In this document: one piece after another, positions 1 to 12,723 of the stretch
How the letters are laid out: each line of letters starts with the position of its first letter
How positions within the stretch are numbered: position 1 is the stretch's first letter
DNA from: Stropharia rugosoannulata
Lineage: Eukaryota > Basidiomycota > Agaricomycetes > Agaricales > Strophariaceae
DNA length: 64,000 nt
Reading direction: 5' to 3'
NCBI GenBank assembly: GCA_028532985.1
Contig: JANCIK010000003.1
Span: 3,358,001 to 3,422,000 of the forward strand
Position numbers and translations under genes: made by a program
Notes under the pieces: generated by a model
Database searches by the model: none
What the model saw: the letters and a program-made list of their open reading frames with translations, nothing else
What the model was told of the DNA's origin: nothing

Positions 1-1425
1 ATGGTGTCTAGGCCTTTTCACGGCTCCTACACGCATTATTGTATGTGTCGCACCTTTGAATGCTCTACTCAATTATCTCCTTGGTTAGTCCCATTCGATG
101 GTAAAGCATGCCGCACCACCCCCTCATATATACTATTTAGTATGGGGCCCATCCCCTGTTAGGCTCGGCTTTATTGGCGCCCCAATCGCCACTGCAATCT
201 CTATGAATCTGATTTCCTTTTTGTCAATAATTTATGGGGTGCTTTATGCTCCTCGGACTGCATGGCATCCGTTATCCCTCCGCATGTTCACAAACCTCAA
301 TGTGGTAGTTAGACTTGGGCTGAGTGGTGTTGCGCAGTCTGCGTCTGAATGGTGGGCATGGGAGCTCGTCGCTCTAGCTGCGTCACAGTACGTGCCGCTC
401 AAATCTGACTCTGTGCACCATGCTGAAATCATGTTGTTCGTGAAGACTCGGTTCTGTGGCGCTAGCGGCTCAATCAGTGCTGCTCGTTTCGTCTTCCTGG
501 ACGTATCAAGCTCCTTATGCAATTAGCATAGCGACAGCGGTGCGGTAGGTGTTAATTTGACCTTTTTTGTAGTAATTTATTGATTATGAGGGCCCTGTTG
601 ACGCAGGATTGGCAATCTTCTAGGAGAGCAGAAAGCGAATCAAGCAGGCGTTGTAGTCCGCGTTTCCATTTTCCTAACTGTCATCGTTTCCTCGTTCTCC
701 AGGTGCGTGGCGTCTAATGTGTCCTTATTATTTGGTCATGAATGATCCATTGTCGTAGCGCATTATTTCTCGTTTTCCGTGACAAATGGGCGTACATCTT
801 CAATAATGATCCATGTTAGTTTTCCTTCATTTTCTGCCCTTGTTGATCTTCTTTCTAATAATTAAATGCAGCTGTTGTGTCCTTGGTTTCTTCGGTCATG
901 CCTCTTCTGGCCTTATTTCAAGTGTTTGATGGTCTAGCAGACGTTACCGGTGGCATTCTCCGGGCTATGGGTAAACAGTTTATTGGTGCACTTCTCAGTC
1001 TAAGGTAACCAATTTAAAACATCCCTAAAGCGTCAGAAATCTGACATCGCATTCTTGCGTTATTTATTACATTACAGTGCGTACTATATACTAGGTAGGT
1101 GCCGCGTTTACAGAGAAAAGCGAAGTGCCTTACATATATATTCGGCTGTCCAGGCATTCCAATTGGACTCTTCTGTGCATTTTGGCTCGAAATGGGTCTG
1201 CATGGACTCTGGTTGGGGCTCACCGTCTCTCTCGTTTATGCCGCCATAATCGGGACATGGATCAGTATCTGCACAGACTGGAACAAACAAGTAGAAAGGG
1301 CAATGAAGCGTCTGGAAGATGACGACAAGCTCACTGCTGCTGGGGATGAGTATCCTGACACCGACTCAGAGAGACTCAGTGGTAACTATCCAAGTTACAT
1401 TTACAGGGAAACAAGTTGTCTATAG
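1..1425 (+). CDS. MATE-family efflux transporter, 3' part
   Basis: Carboxy-terminal part of a multidrug and toxin extrusion (MATE) membrane transporter; the start lies left of the window. Reading across introns gives a continuous MATE sequence: exon to 83, exon 141-387 (hydrophobic, with WGPSPVRLGFIGAPIATAIS), exon 446-544 (LGSVALAAQSV), an exon from 607 (IGNLLGEQKANQAG), then later exons with DGLADVTGGILRAMGKQ and a last part with GLHGLWLGLTVSLVYA followed by a charged cytoplasmic tail. These blocks match the second half of eukaryotic MATE proteins, which export organic cations by proton or sodium antiport. The exact 3' end is uncertain because a splice is possible near 1380. It appears intact; the substrate cannot be told from the sequence. 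Confidence 0.88.
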
Positions 1426-2150
1426 TTTTGAAGTGAATATAGAAGCTTTAAGGGAATGCAGGTACCGATAATTTTCAGATGAATTTCTGGTATGCCTTAC
1501 AAATAAAATTTGAATAAAATGCAGCAATGGCTTGGAGCTGGTAGAGATACAAACGTTCGAGTTATTTCGCCACTGAGTTGGTGACTGGATGTACTCTTAA
1601 ATTGTGTGGGAATTATACAATGACTCACAGGGACACACTGTTTTGAGCGGATGCAGTGGGCTGCAGTGAGTGGTTGGAGGTCTACATACCACCAAATTCG
1701 GGAGTATTCCGACATACGGAACATTCCGGCATTGACCTCTGTTTGGATGATGATTGATCGATCAATCGTCATAATATTGATCCTTCAAACCTGCTTTGAA
1801 CGCGCTTCCACAATATCACATAGTCTTTTAATCAGTTACTACATATTGGACAAGATTAAAGACTTCTTCGTTAGCTTTCAATATCTGGGGTTGATCAGGA
1901 TTGATTCCCCGTAGTGACTACATTCATTGACAGGTTTCAAGCAAGGTATTTATACTAACTTAAAAACTACTCAACTGGCAAAGCAAAAATCTGCTAGCCA
2001 GATTACACATCGTGGCAAGCAAACGAAACAATACAAGTGCCAAAGCGGAGCTCAATCCACGAAATTTCCCAACCACACCTACGTCAATACCACGAATAGC
2101 TAAGATATTATCCCCTAGCCACCATCTTCCGAGATATCTTACCGAGTAAA
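1426..2150. other. Intergenic region between MATE gene and MSH4
   Basis: No coding potential recognised on either strand. It holds the 3' flank of the MATE gene and the promoter of MSH4. A short perfect palindrome around 1751-1766 (ATTGATCGATCAAT core) is the only structure seen. Confidence 0.5.
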
Positions 2151-5100
2151 GTGCCCTGCTTGCCCTGTATGTCTTTGAGGCCCGAATCTTCTTGGACTAC
2201 CTCCCGTCCATTCTCTTCAAGTGCTCGTCCGCGTACCGGTCAATCTCGTCCAACCACAGGTCGACCCCAAACAGCAACCTCTGTCAGGCAGGAAGGTTCA
2301 TACGTTATAGCTGTTCTGGAAGGTAGGGGCATCTCCCGAGAAGTAGGGGTGGCAGCCCTCGATAAGGATACCGGCACCGTTATGCTTGTGCAGGTACATA
2401 TCCCATTGGAACAACGCTCACGGAAGTGACTATATGCGCTCTTCGCCCATCTATAGGTAGCCGATTGTCAGACTTATGTGAAGACCCTGCACCAAATGCA
2501 TATCCATCGACCGTGCATTGTACTTATTCCTGATACATTCTTGTCTGCCTCGGATGCTGCACTGGCTCCTTCGGGCAAGCGTTCAGCTTCCACCTCACTT
2601 CTAGTGGAATATGTTCGTGAAGAGTTTCCTGGTGTCCAAATAGAACCAGTTGGTCGAAGATACTGGAATGACACTGGAGGCAAGTGAATGTATGTATGTG
2701 CTATTACTTACTAACTTGTTGTAGGACTCGAATTCGTGGTGCAGCTTTGCGTGGATGATACCGAGAGGGCAGGGACTATATTGGCTGTGTCAAATAAGTG
2801 AATACTCCTGGGACTTCCTAGGCTGCTTAATGACACTTCTCCCAGATACTATGCCCTTTCTTCTGCTTGTGCATTATTCAAATACGCAGAAGGCCGGCTT
2901 AACATTCGTTTCGCGGAGAGGTCCCTGCGCATAAGATACATTCCGGTTGAAGGAACGATGATGATAGATCCCGATTCAGCTCGTAATCTCGAACTTGTCG
3001 GCAATATGACTTCTAAAAAGTCTTCGCAGTCTTTATTCGGGTATATCATACCTCTCTGGCTACGTGTTTCACATGGCTAACTTACCTGGCATAGAATTCT
3101 TAATCATACATATACACCCATGGCGTCAAGGTTGCTACGCGTCAACATACTATCACCAATAACAGGTGAGTGCATAATTTATGGCCCATTCTCTTCCCAT
3201 GTAACATTATGCAATAGCCATTAGTTCTATTGACGCTAGACTTGATGTCGTTGAAGGTCTAACCAAGATTTTTGTGAGGTCAAGTATGCAACGCTGAACT
3301 CTCATTCACAGAACTTGTGAACGCGGAGGACAGATTCACCTATCTAAAGGATGCTTTAAAAACACTCCATAAGATGGATTTTGATAAGCTGATAGCTGCA
3401 GTAAATTTCCAAAGGCGTCGATATATTTGCATTTACTAAGAAGTTTGCAGCTTGCTGCATCAGATGTGCGTCCAGCAACGACATCGAAGCCCGCTTCTTA
3501 TCGAGTTTCTCAAATACTTAATCTGCGCAATGTTGTCAAGAATATCCCACTTCTTCGCAAAGCTCTACAGGGATCACGGTCGGAGTTGCTCAACATTCTC
3601 CATGAAGTAAGTTCTCGGCTTTCACTCTGCTATTGCTGTGCGACTAAGCCGACTTTGCAATACTTGTAGATGCTTTGCGACGAAAGAATAGATAATATAG
3701 AACGACTAGTTTCGGCATGTCTGAATGAAGAAGGGGCAGCTGCCAAGGTAATCAGCTTCAGTCGTCCTTTGAAGCCATTTCTAACAATCTGTCCAGGGGG
3801 GTCTTGCGGCCTTGAATGCCCGAGTATATGCTGTCAGAGCAAACTGTAATCGTCTGCTCGATGTCGCACGCGAAACGTATAAAGAGAATGTTGGCGACAT
3901 TTACCAGTTGAATCGAGGCTTGTCTGAGGAATTCGGTCTTCCTTTAACTCTCGTTTACCAAGAAAATGGTTTTGTGTTTGCATTGAAAAAGAAAGATCTG
4001 GAGGGTGAGCTGCCGCGCGGCTTTGTAAACGTGAGCATGAAGAAGGGACGGTGGATGTTCTCGAGCATGGAACTAGTCAGTAGCCTCGTTTATTGCTCGG
4101 TCTACTCTGATCTTTATTGTCGCACCCAGAAAAAAATGAATTCAAGAATGAAAGATGCTCTCGACGAAGCATTAATTCTAAGCGATAAGTAGGTCATCAC
4201 GAAAGATATACTACATAAATTAACCTTCAATGTTCATTACAGAATCATACAGGAACTGATTATAGAGATCATAGGGGATATCAGCGCCTTATATAAAGCT
4301 TCGGAAGCAGTACGAATACATGCGATCTGCAAATGTACTACTCACGAGTCACCGTTCTTCAGGTAGCACTTCTTGATATGCTGTGGTCGTTTGCGCACTC
4401 CTCAATCAGTAGGTGTTATCCCTTTTGAAAAAAGTTTACTTCATTGTTATTCTTGCAGTGAGAAATTATGGTAAGCTTAACCTGTTTCATAATTACGTTC
4501 AAGCCCTCAACAGCCTCAACCGATAGTTCGGCCTGAGTTTACTGGTACATTAGCAATAAAATCTGGTCGGCACCCCATCCTCGAAACATTGCATTCTGTG
4601 GCTACATTAGTGCCGAACGATGTCTACTGCGATGATTCCTCTTCCTTCCAACTGATTCAGGGGCCAAAGTAAGTTTATTGTCGTTAGCATAGAGTCTATG
4701 CATATCCTGACTTGGTCACGACGCAGTATGTCAGGTAAGTACGACATCATCGAAGTGTTGCTCTTCTCGAGTGACATTTTCGTAGGGAAGAGCACCTACC
4801 TTCGTCAAGTTGGTCTACTTACAGTAATGGCATTGTGCGGTTGTTTCGTCCCGGCTGAATATGCAAGTTTCAGGTATGTTGCACAATGGTTCAAATGCTA
4901 AAATAGGCTTTGATTTCAGTGCATAGGGTACATGATTCTCTTCTGACTCGCCTGTCAAACGATGACGATATGGAGAAGAGCTTGAGTACATTCGCGAGTG
5001 AGATGGCATCGTCGGCAATGATTCTGAGTTGCGTTCCTTGATACTAATTTAAGCCGACCTAAATTTTTGAACACTGTGATTCAATGTTTTAGGTTTGGCT

Positions 5101-6062
5101 ACGCAGAAATCTTTGGTCCTTTTGGACGAGCTCGGACGCGGTACTTCCCCACGCGAGGGTGTTGGAATCTCACATGCTATCGCAGAAGGTCTTATTGCGC
5201 TCAAGGTCCGTCCTTTGCCTTCTTCCATAAAGATGAATCTAAGGAAATATAGTCTTTTGTATTCTTTGCAACGTAAGATCTTTTCGTATCAATGACTTTT
5301 TTTATTTGTCCTCAGCTTCTCCTAGTCATTTTAGCGAGCTTACAAAAACATTATCGAGGCAACCTACAGTCGTCAAGTCCGTCCTCTTATTCACCGCTGA
5401 TAACTAATGACTAACAACTTTTCCAGCCTCCATCTCGCCGTTCAGGTAGACCATTAAAAGCACCCTTCCGATTTTATCCTTGATCAATCGTTGATATTTT
5501 GCTTTCAAGCGCAACCGCGCTTCCACGACAAACTTTGGGATGTCGTTTCAATACAAGTACGTACACTTTCTTATATAAATCTCCAAATATTTAACTTTGC
5601 AGGATCCTTGATGGCGCCTCTAATGACCTGAGTCACTACGGTTTGTTTATACCTGCGTTTGCTTTGGTTCAGAAATTCTAGGAGTTCTGATGGTGGTCAT
5701 GTCGCCTTTTCTCCCTGAAGGCGTAGAGCTGGCTCGTCTTGCAGATCTTCCGGCAGATGTACTGGTCGAAGCAAAGCAAGTCGCAGAGAAGCTGAGTGCT
5801 CTACAGACCGAGCAAGAAGAGGTCAGCGATAGCTCAAGGATAGCTGCTAAGCGCAAAGCATTGTTACGGGTAAATGACCTTGCTCATCTTTATATGCCCC
5901 TACTCTGTGCAGTTTCTTACTAATTGCTCGGGTTCTGTTTGCTTGTAGCTTCGTACGCAACTTATACAAGCATATGAATATTCGGCATTGCCTGATCGAG
6001 AGCTCCTTGCGTATATTGGACGATTCCAGAAGGATATCGCTAGAGCTTTCATGCAGCGCTAA
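2151..6062 (+). CDS. MSH4: DNA mismatch repair-like meiotic protein MSH4
   Basis: MutS homologue 4, partner of MSH5 in the heterodimer that stabilises meiotic crossover intermediates. The N-terminus lacks the mismatch-binding domain and starts near the connector domain ([30 protein letters not shown]), as in MSH4. Core domain pieces follow ([11 protein letters not shown]). The ATPase domain has Walker [14 protein letters not shown], Walker [13 protein letters not shown] and the THFSELTK switch. The C-terminus ends IARAFMQR. There are many introns of about 50 bp. The Walker A is split by two introns around an 8-nt exon at 4727-4734 (GGGCCAAA, then TATGTCAG, then GGAAGAGC), so simple gene callers would lose the P-loop. 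The start is 2151 or the in-frame ATG 18 bp downstream. It is convergent with the P450 gene. Sequence-based identification is strong. Confidence 0.93.
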
Positions 6063-6394
6063 TCAAAGGGTGCTTGCTGCGTAATTGAATGCCCTGATCA
6101 CTAAGATGTAAATATGTGCGAATAACTGGCTACGTAGTCATATTTTACGCAGCTGCAAGGCATAATCATGCTGTTACGTTTATACCAAACCAGATACCAA
6201 ACTAAAAAAATTATGAAACAAAGAACGTTGGGTTGCAGTGTGTATTCTGTATAATGAAGGATTATTCCTTCAGGATGAGGTCTTTATACGTTTCACTGCG
6301 AAGAACAATTGAACATTGATAATCCTTCTTGTGTCTTTAAGGAATATCATATTGTAAAGGAAAGGCTAGTCAATGTTGGCTCAGTGTACCAATA
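6063..6394. other. Convergent 3' flanks of MSH4 and P450
   Basis: AT-rich 332-bp gap between two stop codons facing each other. No coding or RNA feature is recognised. Confidence 0.5.
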
Positions 6395-8490
6395 TCAATC
6401 AACATACCAGAAGATACCTCCATTGTGACAGTCATCGTTCAATGGTATATCGTTGTCGAATCGATCCTTCTCTTTTCCGATGTTAAAACAGGCAAGAGAT
6501 GAGACTATGATAAACTAAGTCTGTGGCCGTGTTTCAATATCATTTGTACTGGCAAGTGATGGTTTGAGTAGCCTTGCTTACCAGGGAACTGCCGAGTGCC
6601 TTCCCTACGCAAATCCTATGGATGAAAGACGTCATCATTCTGCTGTTTATAGAACATAAGGGACATACCTCCGCCCAAAGCCGAAGACCAAAATTCGCTC
6701 ATCATTATTCAAGTTGCCGTCCGCGTCAAGGAAACGCTCAGGTATGAACGAGTATGGGTCGGTATAAACCTCTTCATTGTGTGTCATTGCCCACACATTC
6801 CCGTAGACAGTGGTCCCTGAAAAACATCATTTTGGAGCGAGGTTGTGGCGGTACCAGCGGACCAACCTTTCGGAATGAAATATCCCTTGTATATGTCATC
6901 TTCGGTAGTAACATGTGGGACTGCCACAGGCAGCGATGGCTTCCATCTCATGACTTCCCGGAAGAGGGCCTCCATGTACGGGAGGGAAGGGCGGTCTTCA
7001 AATTGTGGTAAGCGTTCTGTACCAACCACTCTGTCAATTTCTTCCTGAGCCTTCTTCTGTACCTCGGGATACTTGGCCATCAGGTAAAAAAAGGCTTTAG
7101 TGACGGCAATGATCTATGATGTAGTATTAACAATCTGAGCGACTTTACATTGGAGTAAAAGACTTACGGTATCAGTTGCACCTTAATGGAGGTCGCTAGT
7201 GTGAGTACTACAGCAGCCATATATATCACAAGAATATCTACCCGCGTAAGTAGTAAAAGCGATGTCTTCTATTGCCTTTTGGTCTTCATCGGATGATTTG
7301 TTGTCTCTATGCTTCTCCATAAAGTCAGTAACGATGGAAGGAACAGCTGTTCCGTTATGCTTTGACACAGAGTTAGTATGTCTGAAGATTGTGCTGTAAT
7401 CTAGTCACGTACAAAAGATCGCTCGACAAAGTCCCTCATTGATGATCGCATAAAGGTTGTCAATCTATGAGCTTCAGTGGCCAGCTTTCGCGAGGTCATA
7501 GGGCCAGAGAGCCGAGGTGGGATGCAGGCAAGGAATGGAAGGAAGTGAATGATACTTCCCTCGGGCGTGAGCAAGGCGCCACCTAAGGCCAGGCTCCTGT
7601 CAGCAGCATCGACTAGAGGGTCAGAGTTACCTTTCACCTCATAACCGTACATGATTGACATGACAATGGAAACAGCGAGCCTGTATTGTAAATGTAAATC
7701 GAATTAAAGTGTCATGAATTCGAATTGTAACATACAGATGGTTATGGTCTTGCAGTTTACTAGGGCTTTCAATTAGTTCTGACAGAAATTTATGGACCTT
7801 TTCTTGAAGGACTGGTTGAAACTTCTGTGTGGAATAGTAATTGAAATGTTGATGAAGCATTTTCCTGCATTTTCTCCAGTAGTTTCCGTAGGGCAAGAGA
7901 CCAACCTGGCCGTCCCATCCTATCCTTTAACCATTGACCGTTAATTTATTCTCAACACAGAGAGGTAGTCCTCACAATTTAATCACAGGAGTCTGTGGTT
8001 TGTCAGAGTAGTACTTAACTCGCTTTTCAAACAGTTCATCGGCATCCTCTTGCTTATTCAGAATAAGAACATGACTGCCAAGAGCAGTTGCAAACAGAAT
8101 ATCGCCTAGTCCATTTAATAGCATCGGTGTGCGCAGAGGTAACAGAGAATATAACTCACTGTTATATTTCTTGCCCCATTCCACATAGTCGGGGCCATGT
8201 TCCCGAATTGCACGAAGGTCGAGAAGATTTCCAGTAATGGGTAGAGGCTTTGGACCGGGGGGATAGCATTGAATCTCGCGTTGTGACTGGCGTCTTATAA
8301 CATTCTTGACGTAGAACACGATCGAGAAAACAATACAAAGAAGCAAAAGATATATAGTCTCCTGAGTCCTCCATGCTGAGTCGTTAGCAACCAGAGTGTG
8401 AGGGAACAAAGCCGGTGCTCCTCTTGGCGCTGAACGCAAATATTTAGCATTCTGGAACACAATGCCTACGATCCGAATACGCATTATCAT
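6395..8490 (-). CDS. Cytochrome P450 monooxygenase
   Basis: Microsomal heme-thiolate monooxygenase. In order: an N-terminal membrane anchor (ETIYLLLLCIVFSIVFYV), the hinge PPGPKPLPITGN, helix-C motif YWRKCRK, the I-helix oxygen-activation motif AGATDT, the K-helix FREVMRW (ExxR), IPERF, and the heme loop FGFGRRICVG with cysteine ligand. The C-terminus reads SSLACFNIGKEKD and stops at 6395. The AGATDT motif depends on a 14-nt exon at 7168-7181. The heme loop is split by an intron after FGFGRR. Valine sits where proline is commonest after the cysteine (ICVG against ICPG). The first ATG in frame is at 8490; the N-terminus is long and could be shortened. It is similar in type to basidiomycete P450s often annotated as O-methylsterigmatocystin oxidoreductase, but the substrate is unknown. 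Confidence 0.9.
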
Positions 8491-8736
8491 CACCTTAGAG
8501 CAAATGCTTAGTGTGCTAAGTGATAAGCATATTCACCGGCACGGAGACGTACTGTCAGTGTCAACCACAAATCATGTTTAACCGAACTCTATTGTTAGGT
8601 TATAGAGTAATCGATGTAGTTTAGGAAGTACATAGTCACCTCTCTCTCAGTGATTCATTCAACTCACCATCCACGATGCGCCGTAGTATATGGATCCTTG
8701 AGAATCGAGAAATGGAACAAGGACAGGCGGGTATAA

Positions 8737-10882
8737 TCAGTTTTCGTCCATAGCGTCGTCGACAGTGATTGCTGAATTAGCTTCTTTACTCCGTACAAGG
8801 TCAGGGGTATCCCCATGATCGACATAGCATCCTAAAGAGGGATTCCAGATGTATTCATGCCGGAGTAAACCTGTCAGGGCTTTATACGCATAGCTATCAG
8901 CGTAGGGAACTCCTGTACGAGGATCGAAATAATGCGCCTGTCGTCCAGTAATAAGACACGTCTGTCTTGGCCGAGCTGGAAGGAATAAGCAAATCAACTC
9001 CGTATATGACAAACAGCAGAGTAGCTTACACAGAGGACGCCCTTTCCCGACAAATACTTTCATTTCATTCCATTTAACATGGTTGCCGAACATAACTTGC
9101 ATAGTGTCTGCCCAAGATGCCTTCGGTGCATCTTTCTGTTGGTCCAACTCATGAATAAGATAATTTTTGGTAACAGTCTCTTCCCGATATTCGGTCTCGG
9201 GTGGAGATCCAGATCCATTATCGACCGGTTCCGGAGCACTACCCGACGTTTCCAAAAGAGTTGTCGATGTTTGGGAGGTTGAAGGAATAGAAACTGCAGG
9301 TACGAGTATAGGTGTAACTGCAGGGGTTGGGGCCACAGTTGGTGTTGGGTCATCTGGTGCGTCTGTTGTACTTGGAAGGGCAGCTGAAGTTACAGAATTT
9401 TCAGATGCTATTGGCGTGGCTTGCATTTCTACGACAGTTGGCTTTGTTGGAACAGTGGTTATGGTCGAATTCACTGGAACGGTAGAAGTTAATGTGGAGC
9501 CTGCAGCAGCTGGGGTAGCGATAGAAGTCCCAGGCATCGGGATTGCTCCAGGCGTAGTCGACGCTGAAGATGTCGACGCAATCGCCTGTGTAGCTGACGT
9601 TGATGCAATGGGTTTGAATATTACCGGTGAATAATATGATTGATGGTTAGGTACGGGCCAAGTTGGGAAAGGCGAAAGAGAGGGATCCATGTAATGAGGG
9701 TAAGACAGGAACGTTGTAGTTGAAGGTTGAGATGGCGTTGGTTGTACTATACCCTGCTGAGACGTTGAACCAGAGGTCAATGCAGCCACAGAGACGGCCG
9801 TTGCACCTCCTGGATAGCTGTACGTTGTAGGAGTAAACAAGCTGCCAGGTGGCCCATATACACCTCGGTAAGCTGTTGAAGGGGGACTAGAGACAGGCGG
9901 GAGTGGCGGTGGCGGTGGCGGTGGAGGTGTAACAGAAATTTTGACCTGCTCAAGTCTACTTGTCCATCGCAGCAGAGGTCCTGTCACTGCAGTTCGCAGA
10001 ACTCGGGCGCGTTTTCTTTTTTCAGCCTCATTCTTTAGATAATCGCGATGCTCCACAATGTTGCCTTCTTCTGTATCGAGGGCAAGAGCAATAAGCTCAG
10101 CTTGGGTATATCGCTTCGTCTCAATCTTCGCCTTCTTGGGAAGAGATGCCTGTACAAAATTAAGCGGTGTACATGTCCAAAATAATACAAGCTTACCCGT
10201 CTTGCTTCGACCTGCTTTAGACGCTCGACAGTTGCGGATGTGCTCAATACAGTATGCATCCGTTTGCTGGTTCGAATCCTTTCATCAATGACTCGAGTCC
10301 CAGCGTCCGCACTTTCAGTTCTTAAAGGTATATGCTGCGGTTTGGGGACTTTGTTCTTTGTAGTCAAGTTTATTTGGATTTCTGCATTAAAGGAAGATTT
10401 ATGTTTGGCATGGGCAGCAGCGGTAACTTTTTCAAGTCTAGAACGAGCGGCCTGCGTTTCTCATCAGCATACTTCACGAAGCATGTGAACTTCACAATGT
10501 CTAACCTTTTTGACTCGCCTTTCTTCGTGAATAATTTCTTTCTCGCCAACGTCTTGCGCATTGTTCTCCGCTTCTTCGTCGGTACTTTCAAAATCAGAAC
10601 CGAAAACATCCTCTTCAACTAAGAAGAACACCCTGAATAAGTAAGACGGCGTTACCATGAGTGGAAGAAGCTGATAATCCTTACCTTTGTCATTTACAAA
10701 GTCTTTGTCGTCGTCCAAGTCTTTAGTAAGATCTTCTAATGCCATCTCCGCCAGAGCTGCCTCCATACTTTGAATGATGATGAGGAAAGCAAAGATACAT
10801 TAGATGAAACATACCGATTTCCCGCTGTACTCCGCTTTGACCGCCTCTTCACAAGCATCTCCACATCTTCCGTATCATCCAT
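8737..10882 (-). CDS. VPS72: SWR1-complex subunit VPS72/SWC2 (YL1 family)
   Basis: Histone H2A.Z chaperone subunit of the SWR1 chromatin-remodelling complex. The first exon starts at 10882 and carries the YL1 signature RRSKRSTAGNR, followed after an intron by an acidic stretch (ALEDLTKDLDDDKDF, EDVFGSDFESTDEE). A basic middle part leads into a long Pro/Thr/Ser/Ala-rich low-complexity region with a run of eight prolines. The C-terminal YL1-C domain reads TCLITGRQAHYFDPRTGVPY and AYKALTGLLRHEYIWN. The low-complexity insert of roughly 250 residues is much longer than in yeast SWC2. Long open frames on the opposite strand here are shadows of this biased composition. The product is nuclear. Confidence 0.9.
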
Positions 10883-11114
10883 TTTATTCAGGGTTGTGTT
10901 GTACAAAGGTTGTCAATGAGCGTTGTGGTGAAGGTCAAGTTGAAGTCAAGCTACTATGTTACAGTCATGCCGAATACCCGCCGAACTCCGATTGGACGTC
11001 AAACGCAGCAAGTGCTAGCCACGCTAGACACTGGACAGAACACTTGTTTTATGAGACTCTATACACCTATTAAGCTACAGTACGCCACTGGAGGCCAGGC
11101 TTCATTAGCAGCAG

Positions 11115-12723
11115 TTATCCTATCTTTGCCTTCAGCTGCCTCCACAACGTCAAATACATCAAGCCACCAAGACCAACTACAACAACTTGAATGATAGCAT
11201 AGTTCACCATGCCTATCTTAAGACCAGCACCCCCCAGGATGGCTCCCGTAACACGCCCAGTGTAATTGCTGTATTGAATCGCCATGCTAACCCTGTTGTT
11301 CCATGCTCCTGGGAGCTGCTTGGATAACAGACTCAGCGTGCAGGTGCTTGCCAAATTGAACCCTAGTGCGATGAGGAACCAGCATACGAAAAATGAACCG
11401 ACGGTGACGCGATCTGCAAGGAGGATGGCGAGCAGGATCAAGAGGCCGACGAGTCCTAGTGACGAGCCAATACCGAGGATGACGCGATCTTGGACGCGGC
11501 GCGCATACCAGACGTTCAAGAAAAGGAAGGGAAAGGAGGCAAGGCCTCCGAGGGCGATAAAGTTTCCAGCGTTATAGGGGGAATATCCTAGTGCCTTGGC
11601 AGTAAACACAGGGATGTTGGCCTCCCAACTACCCAGGATGAAGAAGCATGTCATTGCATAGTAACACATGCAGACAATCACTCCCCACTGTTGGCGGGAC
11701 ACTTGGAATTGAGGTGCTTCCTCCGTGGGAGTAACTTGAGCCTGCCCTTGCGAATTGAGGTCAGTTAATTCAACGTTTTCTCTCGCTGCTAAGGCGATGG
11801 TAGGTTTGGGTAGGACGTCAGTGAAAGTAAGGGTACTCAGGCCCCAGAATAGAGCCCAAAGACCGGCCATGATCCACCCAGGGCTTGTGACGCCGTTGAA
11901 AACCTTGTTGTCGAATCCAATTTTGAAGAGTAGCCCGCCGAAGAAGGGCCCCGCTGAGAAACCAAAAGCCTGTCCAATAACGAGCATGCTTGCTAGAGTT
12001 GTTCTTCTCCGTACACCGACAATCCGTGGATCGGAACAATACCGCTTGCTATACATGAAGGAAATGAATCCGAAACCAGACACTATGCGGCCAATGAGAA
12101 TCATGTACAGCCAGTGCGACTTGTAGGCAAGTGCATAGATGACATTGCCCAGGATTGCCGCTGCATATGCAATTTTGAAAGGGAGGGCATACTGGCCTCA
12201 ATTTAAATTCAGCAAGACGTATGAGGGAGAGACTACTGAGAGCATACCTTTATCTATCCTCGTCGTGAAAATCAGCGCAAGTCCAGAAAATGCCGTCGGA
12301 ATACCGATTGTCAGTCCTGAGAAAGTGGCCGTTCCTCCTAGGGCTTCCGCATACACGCTTGCGGAGGATACAATAATGAAAAAAGAAAGCTGTAAGTCGA
12401 AAGCTTAGAACACGATTCCGATAATATGGGATAAATAGGATTACTTGAAATAGGGCATTTCCACCAATGACCACAAATAACGACGCGCGACTTGGGAGCT
12501 TGAATTCCGCGTTTTCGTTGATTTCGCTATCATTCCTCACGGGCTCCACCAGCTGGAAAGACTTGTCCTTCTCCTTATGCTCAAAACCAATTTTCCTGGA
12601 CGAAACTGCCTCGACTATGTTGGACAATGATGATGCGTAGCCTGATGGACCACCCTGGCGATCGTTTACATGCACTTGCGTAGCATAGTCAGCTAGGGTG
12701 GATGATAACACGTTCGAAGCCAT
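11115..12723 (-). CDS. Major facilitator superfamily transporter (MFSD8-like)
   Basis: Membrane transporter with about twelve hydrophobic segments. A hydrophilic N-terminal tail of about 80 residues precedes FVVIGGNALFQ. Later come LIGRIVSGFGF, the conserved block RRRTTLASMLVIGQAFGFSA, SAGPFFGGLL, and the second half beginning WGVIVCMCYYAMTCFFILGSW. The C-terminus ends RQLKAKIG. At least two introns lie in the first third. The loop with RRTT followed by a glycine-rich helix resembles MFSD8/CLN7 and SPX-associated MFS proteins, which act on vacuolar or lysosomal membranes. That assignment is by resemblance only and the substrate is unknown. Confidence 0.82.

Noticed and set aside
9167..9634. 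155-codon plus-strand frame rich in Val/Gly/Thr
   Set aside because: Mirror image of the VPS72 Thr/Pro/Ala low-complexity segment.
10268..10279. tRNA T-loop-like GGTTCGAATCC
   Set aside because: Lies within the VPS72 coding sequence and no cloverleaf can be formed around it.
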